This document shows positions 59,941 to 64,000 of a DNA stretch of 64,000 nt, piece after piece (the stretch's first letter is position 1; every line of letters begins with the position of its first letter). The stretch lies in assembly GCA_937981555.1 (NCBI GenBank), contig CALJOK010000022.1, forward strand, positions 175,888 through 239,887. Direction: 5' to 3'. The DNA comes from an uncultured Saprospiraceae bacterium (GTDB lineage Bacteria; Bacteroidota; Bacteroidia; Chitinophagales; Saprospiraceae). A program made the translations under genes and the position numbers. Below the pieces are notes generated by a model. It was not told the origin of the DNA and searched no databases. It was given only the letters and a program-made list of their open reading frames with translations.

Positions 59941-62370
59941 ATGAACGAATTTATAAAAGAAGATATAATGATAAGGACTGAAAATGAGAAATTTCCTTTG
60001 CGAATCGTTTCGTCTCGTCAGGAAGGAAATCAATTTTATTTTGTTTGTGAAAATGAGGTAGAGTTACGAATACATGTTATGACAGATCGGATGATTCGAT
60101 TTAGATATGCTCCTAATGGTATTTTTGAAAATGATTTTTCATATGCTATTGATACTAAGTTTCAACCAGCAACTCCAAAAATTGAATTTAAAGAAAAGGA
60201 AGATCACTTTCGCATAACTACCAAACGAGTCATTTGTAGAATTGATAAAACAGATTTACGAGTTATCATGATGGATAAATCTGGGACAATCATCTGTGAA
60301 GATGAGAAAGGATTTCATTGGGAAGATGATGACAAAAATGGAGGGGCGATTGTACAAATGAGTAAGAAATTGCAAAGCCAAGAAAATTTTTATGGCTTAG
60401 GTGATAAGACAGGAAAAGCGAATATGCGAAAAAATCGATATTCGATATGGGGAACTGATTCTTATGGTTATGGGGTAGATACCGATCCTTTGTATAAAAA
60501 TGTACCTTTCTATTACGGTATACATAAAGATGTTAGTTATGGAATCTTCTTCGATAACTCTTTTCGAAGTTTTTTCGATTTTGGTCATGAACGAGCGAAT
60601 GTAACTAGTTTTTGGGCAAGTGGTGGAGAGATGAATTATTACTTTTTTTATGGACCTGAGTTGATGGAAGTAGCGGAGCAATTTGTTGATTTGACTGGAA
60701 AACCTGAGTTGCCTCCAATGTGGGCTTTGGGGTATCATCAATGTAAATGGAGTTACTATCCTGAATCACAAGTAAAGGAAATTACGGCTGAATTTAGAAG
60801 GCGAAAAATTCCTTGTGATGCCATTTATTTGGACATTGATTATATGGATGGATTTCGATGTTTTACTTGGGATAAGGAAAAATTTCCTTCACCTAAGAAG
60901 ATGATTAAGGAATTAGAAAAAGATGGTTTTAAGACTGTGGTGATGATTGATCCAGGAATTAAAGTTGATAAAGATTATTGGGTTTGCCAAGAAGGCTTGG
61001 AAAAAGATATGTTTTGTAAAAGAGGAGATGGACCATTATTGGTAGCACCAGTTTGGCCAGGCGATTGCTTTTTTCCAGATTTTACCAAACCAGAAGTGAG
61101 AGAATGGTGGGCAGGTTTATACAAAGAAATGATTGCAGATTTGGGGGTGCATGGTGTGTGGAATGATATGAATGAACCTGCTATATTTCTAGCAGATAAT
61201 TTTACGCAATCGGATAAAACTTTTTATCCAGATGTACGCCATGATTATGATGGAAATCCATGTAGTCATCGAAAAGCACACAATGTGTACGGCATGCAAA
61301 TGTCTCGTGGAACATTTCACGGACTCAAACAAAATGCTCCAGACAAACGTCCATTCGTGATCACTCGATCGACGTATGCTGGAGGACAAAGATATTCTTC
61401 TGGTTGGACCGGTGATAATTTGGCAACATGGGAACATCTAAAAATTGCGAACAAACAATGCCAACGTGTAGCTATTTCAGGGATGTCATTTATCGGTTCA
61501 GATATTGGTGGATTTATCGATCAACCTGATGGTGAATTATATTTGCGTTGGTTACAAATGGCGGTTTTTCATCCATTTTTCAGAACGCATTCCTCTGGTG
61601 ATCATGGTGAACAAGAGCCTTGGACATTTGGTGAAGATATCGCAGAATTGTCTCGTCGAGCGATTGAATTTAGGTATCGATTGTTGCCTTATATGTACAC
61701 TACTTTTTGGCAATACACTACGAAGGGAACTCCGATGCTAAGGCCATTAGCATTTTTGGAGCAACAAGAAAAAGATACTTTGCATCGGATGGAAGAGTTT
61801 GCTTTGGGAGACCATATTTTGGTTTGTCCAATATCTCAACCAAAGGTGGAAGGTCGTTGGATGTTTTTACCAAAAGGTGATTGGTTTAACTTTTGGACGG
61901 ATGAGAAAGCAGAATCAAATCTTGAATTTTGGGCGTCAACTGGGTTAGATGAAATTCCAGTTTTTGTTCGAGGAGGAGCGGTGATTCCTAGTTTTGAATC
62001 ACAGCAATATGTGGGAGAAATAGAAAAACCACAGATTTATTTGCATGTCTATTACATCAATGGAGAAAATAAAAGCGAATTCTATTTAGATGAAGGGGAA
62101 GGATATGGCTACGAAAAAGGAGAATTTACTTTACGTAATTATATTGTTACAGGTGATGAAAACAAACTGACGATTTTGCAAAAAAGAGAAGGTAAGTTTG
62201 AAAAAATGTGTAAAGATTTTAAAATCATTATTCATGGATTACCTCAAGATTTAGCAAGCGCAAAAGTAGGAGAGGATGTCTTGAAATTTTCAAAAGAAAA
62301 AGATAGGAAGAAAGAGGTTTTTGAAATTAAAATAGATCGAGATTTTGAGGAGATTGTTTTAGAGTGGTAA
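59941..62370 (+). CDS. GH31 alpha-glucosidase
   Basis: This is an 809-residue retaining glycoside hydrolase of family 31. The N-terminal beta domain precedes the barrel, with LDIDYMDGFRCFTWD in the substrate pocket. The catalytic nucleophile is Asp at about residue 408 in GVWNDMNEPA, and the acid/base Asp is at about 491 in SGWTGDNLATW. The C-terminal beta domains include EFALGDHILVCPI. There is no signal peptide, so it is likely a cytosolic alpha-glucosidase acting on malto-oligosaccharides. A second in-frame ATG lies at codon 10. It is divergent from the glucan GT. Confidence 0.92.
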   Translation: MNEFIKEDIMIRTENEKFPLRIVSSRQEGNQFYFVCENEVELRIHVMTDRMIRFRYAPNGIFENDFSYAIDTKFQPATPKIEFKEKEDHFRITTKRVICRIDKTDLRVIMMDKSGTIICEDEKGFHWEDDDKNGGAIVQMSKKLQSQENFYGLGDKTGKANMRKNRYSIWGTDSYGYGVDTDPLYKNVPFYYGIHKDVSYGIFFDNSFRSFFDFGHERANVTSFWASGGEMNYYFFYGPELMEVAEQFVDLTGKPELPPMWALGYHQCKWSYYPESQVKEITAEFRRRKIPCDAIYLDIDYMDGFRCFTWDKEKFPSPKKMIKELEKDGFKTVVMIDPGIKVDKDYWVCQEGLEKDMFCKRGDGPLLVAPVWPGDCFFPDFTKPEVREWWAGLYKEMIADLGVHGVWNDMNEPAIFLADNFTQSDKTFYPDVRHDYDGNPCSHRKAHNVYGMQMSRGTFHGLKQNAPDKRPFVITRSTYAGGQRYSSGWTGDNLATWEHLKIANKQCQRVAISGMSFIGSDIGGFIDQPDGELYLRWLQMAVFHPFFRTHSSGDHGEQEPWTFGEDIAELSRRAIEFRYRLLPYMYTTFWQYTTKGTPMLRPLAFLEQQEKDTLHRMEEFALGDHILVCPISQPKVEGRWMFLPKGDWFNFWTDEKAESNLEFWASTGLDEIPVFVRGGAVIPSFESQQYVGEIEKPQIYLHVYYINGENKSEFYLDEGEGYGYEKGEFTLRNYIVTGDENKLTILQKREGKFEKMCKDFKIIIHGLPQDLASAKVGEDVLKFSKEKDRKKEVFEIKIDRDFEEIVLEW

Positions 62371-62399
62371 GTTTAGGTCTTGATTTTAACTGCGGATTA

Positions 62400-62458
62400 T
62401 GCAGATTTCTACAGATTTTTGGATGACTAAACATTATATAAATCTGTGAAAATCTGCA
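62400..62458. repeat. imperfect inverted repeat after GH31
   Basis: Arms 62400-62418 and 62440-62458 (TGCAGATTTCTACAGATTT) pair with two mismatches. It shares the ACAGATTT theme with the repeat after miaE and may terminate the GH31 transcript. Confidence 0.55.
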
Positions 62459-62629
62459 TAGTTTGTGGTGTGAAAATCATAGAAAAGACTGCTATAATAC
62501 CTTTTTTTGTTAATGATTTATTAAACCTTCGTTTTTCACTTTGTAAATAACAATAAAGGTGTAAAATTTGTGCTTTCAATAGATGGGAATAATTTTTCCA
62601 AATAATAATAAAAAAAATCACAAAATAAT

Positions 62630-64000
62630 ATGAGAAGAATACTGCTTACCCTTTCTGCATTATTTTTTATTTCATTTTCAATTTTCGCAAATGGTGGTCA
62701 CGAAATCAAAATCAAACTCAATGATTTTGCTGAGAAACAATTGTATTTAGGATATCATTATGGCGATAAGCAATATATCAAAGATACCGTTGATATTGAT
62801 AAAAATGGATACTTCACTTTTACTGGAGAAGAACCGTTGGACGGAGGAGTTTACTTAGTAATCATGCCACCTGATAATCAATATTTTCAGCTTTTGATCG
62901 ATGAAGCTCATCAACAGTTTTCTATTGAAACGAGTGCAAAAGACCCTGTCGCTGGAGTTAAGATCAATGGTTCATCCGACAACAAAATGTTCTATGACTA
63001 CTTAAATTATTTAAGTGGAAAAATTGTGGAACAAAAGAAAATATCAGAAGATAGAGAAAATCCTGATGCTGCAAAAAAAGAAGCTGCGATTAAAAAACTA
63101 GAAATTCTTGATGCGGAGGTAAAAAAATATCATCAAGACATCATCAACGATTATCCTAAGTCAATGTCATCGATGATGATCAAACCTCGAATGGAAATTC
63201 CTATTCCAACTTTTGAAGGAAGTGAAAAAGAGATTTCTCTTCAGCGGTATATTTTTTACAAAAAGCATTACTTTGATAATCTTGATTTGGGAGATTCTCG
63301 AATATTAAGAACGCCATTTTTATTTGAGCGAGTGACTTACTATATGGAAAAGCTGACTCCTCAGCATCCTGATTCGATGATTATTTCAATTGATTATTTG
63401 TTGAAGAGAATGCAACCAAGCGAGGAGACTTTTAAATATTATTTAATTCATTTTTTAAATAAATATGCTAGCTCAAAAGTAGTTGGGCAAGACAAGATTT
63501 ATGTTCATCTCGCAGAAAATTATTATTGCAAAGGTTTAGCTCCATGGACGGAGGAAGAACAATTAGCAAAGATTTGTGATAATGCTCGAAGGATAAAACC
63601 AGTTTTGATTGGAACAAAAGCCCGTGATGTCAAGACAAAATCTAAAGATGGAAAAAGCCATAATTTGTACGACTTTGATACGGAATACACCATCTTATAT
63701 TTTTGGGCTTCTGACTGTGGACATTGTAAAAAAATGACACCATTCTTGATTGATTTTAATGAGAAATATAAAACGAAAAGCGTATCCATCATGACTATTT
63801 GTAAACCTAAAACTGGTGAGTACAAAGAGTGTTGGGATTATATCGATGAGAATAAAAATATGGAAAATATGTTGAACACATACGATCCATCTAATCGAGC
63901 ACAAATTTATTACAATGTGAGATCAACACCTTCTATGTTTATTTTAAATAAAGATAAAGAGATCATTATGAAAGGAATTGGAGCAGATCAATTAGACGAA
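62630..64000 (+). CDS. DUF4369/TlpA-type thioredoxin-like protein, 3' partial
   Basis: The frame is open from the ATG at 62630 to the window edge (457 codons, no stop). A signal peptide ends near FSIFANG. The N-terminal 110 residues are the DUF4369 beta domain (KLNDFAEKQLYLGYHYGDK). Residues 140-330 are helical, like DUF5106. The C-terminal part is a thioredoxin fold with the active site CGHC at residues 363-366 (WASDCGHCKKM) and cis-Pro in VRSTPSMFIL. It is a periplasmic thiol-disulfide oxidoreductase of the kind common in this phylum. Preceded by a 259-base gap. Confidence 0.85.
   Translation, partial: MRRILLTLSALFFISFSIFANGGHEIKIKLNDFAEKQLYLGYHYGDKQYIKDTVDIDKNGYFTFTGEEPLDGGVYLVIMPPDNQYFQLLIDEAHQQFSIETSAKDPVAGVKINGSSDNKMFYDYLNYLSGKIVEQKKISEDRENPDAAKKEAAIKKLEILDAEVKKYHQDIINDYPKSMSSMMIKPRMEIPIPTFEGSEKEISLQRYIFYKKHYFDNLDLGDSRILRTPFLFERVTYYMEKLTPQHPDSMIISIDYLLKRMQPSEETFKYYLIHFLNKYASSKVVGQDKIYVHLAENYYCKGLAPWTEEEQLAKICDNARRIKPVLIGTKARDVKTKSKDGKSHNLYDFDTEYTILYFWASDCGHCKKMTPFLIDFNEKYKTKSVSIMTICKPKTGEYKECWDYIDENKNMENMLNTYDPSNRAQIYYNVRSTPSMFILNKDKEIIMKGIGADQLDE

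Overview
The window is AT-rich bacterial chromosome from a member of the phylum Bacteroidota. Three large secreted proteins end in type IX secretion (T9SS) C-terminal sorting domains. Other phylum markers are DUF6089 and PorT-like outer-membrane barrels, a DUF4369/TlpA protein, 7TM-AraC regulators, promoters of the TTG-N18-22-TAnnTTTG type, and weak Shine-Dalgarno signals. The paired DUF6089 barrels ending in CPTF and the T9SS/lamin-tail repertoire lean toward the Saprospiria/Chitinophagia side, but I cannot fix the genus. I saw no tRNA, rRNA, CRISPR array or prophage.

Layout. 1-361: end of an IS200/RAYT-type transposase followed by REP-like hairpins. 362-2746: SbcC-type SMC ATPase. 2948-6314: a TonB-C-domain protein, then a three-gene run of two coiled-coil proteins and an EI24-like membrane protein. 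6405-7628: small Dabb protein and a secreted MORN-like protein. 7688-12352: giant T9SS repeat/beta-propeller protein. 12616-17569: Tat-like aldo/keto reductase, DUF2807 protein, small secreted protein, an IS5-type element with a -1 frameshift site, and a 7TM-AraC regulator. 17701-20004: lamin-tail/Calx-beta T9SS protein. 20233-23535: acyl-CoA dehydrogenase, DUF4303-like protein, RarA. 23841-27255: redox repair block (two CPGC redoxins, frameshifted msrA, msrB, AraC regulator, small acidic protein). 27513-35218: MiaE, T9SS propeller protein, OM barrel, DASH cryptochrome, DUF389 protein, HtrA protease. 35305-39319: subtilase and two tandem DUF6089 barrels. 39560-46124: RecQ, glycosyltransferase, large GT-C-like membrane protein and a lone FtsX-like permease. 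46277-55241: small lipoprotein, VOC protein, TPR-like protein, OM barrel, then a minus-strand run of DUF885 lipoprotein, two secreted proteins, a divergent GTP-cyclohydrolase-II-like protein, another secreted protein and an APH-family kinase. 55394-62370: MFS transporter and an alpha-glucan locus (GH57-like protein, glycogen-synthase-like GT, divergent GH31). 62630-64000: start of a DUF4369/TlpA protein that runs off the window.

Themes. Genes for oxidative and light damage lie in one region (Msr, redoxins, Cry-DASH, HtrA, MiaE). Genome-maintenance genes are sbcC, rarA and recQ. The glucan genes sit together, but the GH57 member appears to lack both catalytic carboxylates, and its partner glycosyltransferase carries a fused helix-hairpin-helix tail. 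The least explained loci are the coiled-coil/EI24 run (3812-6314) and the GCHII-like gene overlapping a secreted protein (52755-54441). Many intergenic regions hold long perfect inverted repeats; several are clear bidirectional terminators, others are not.
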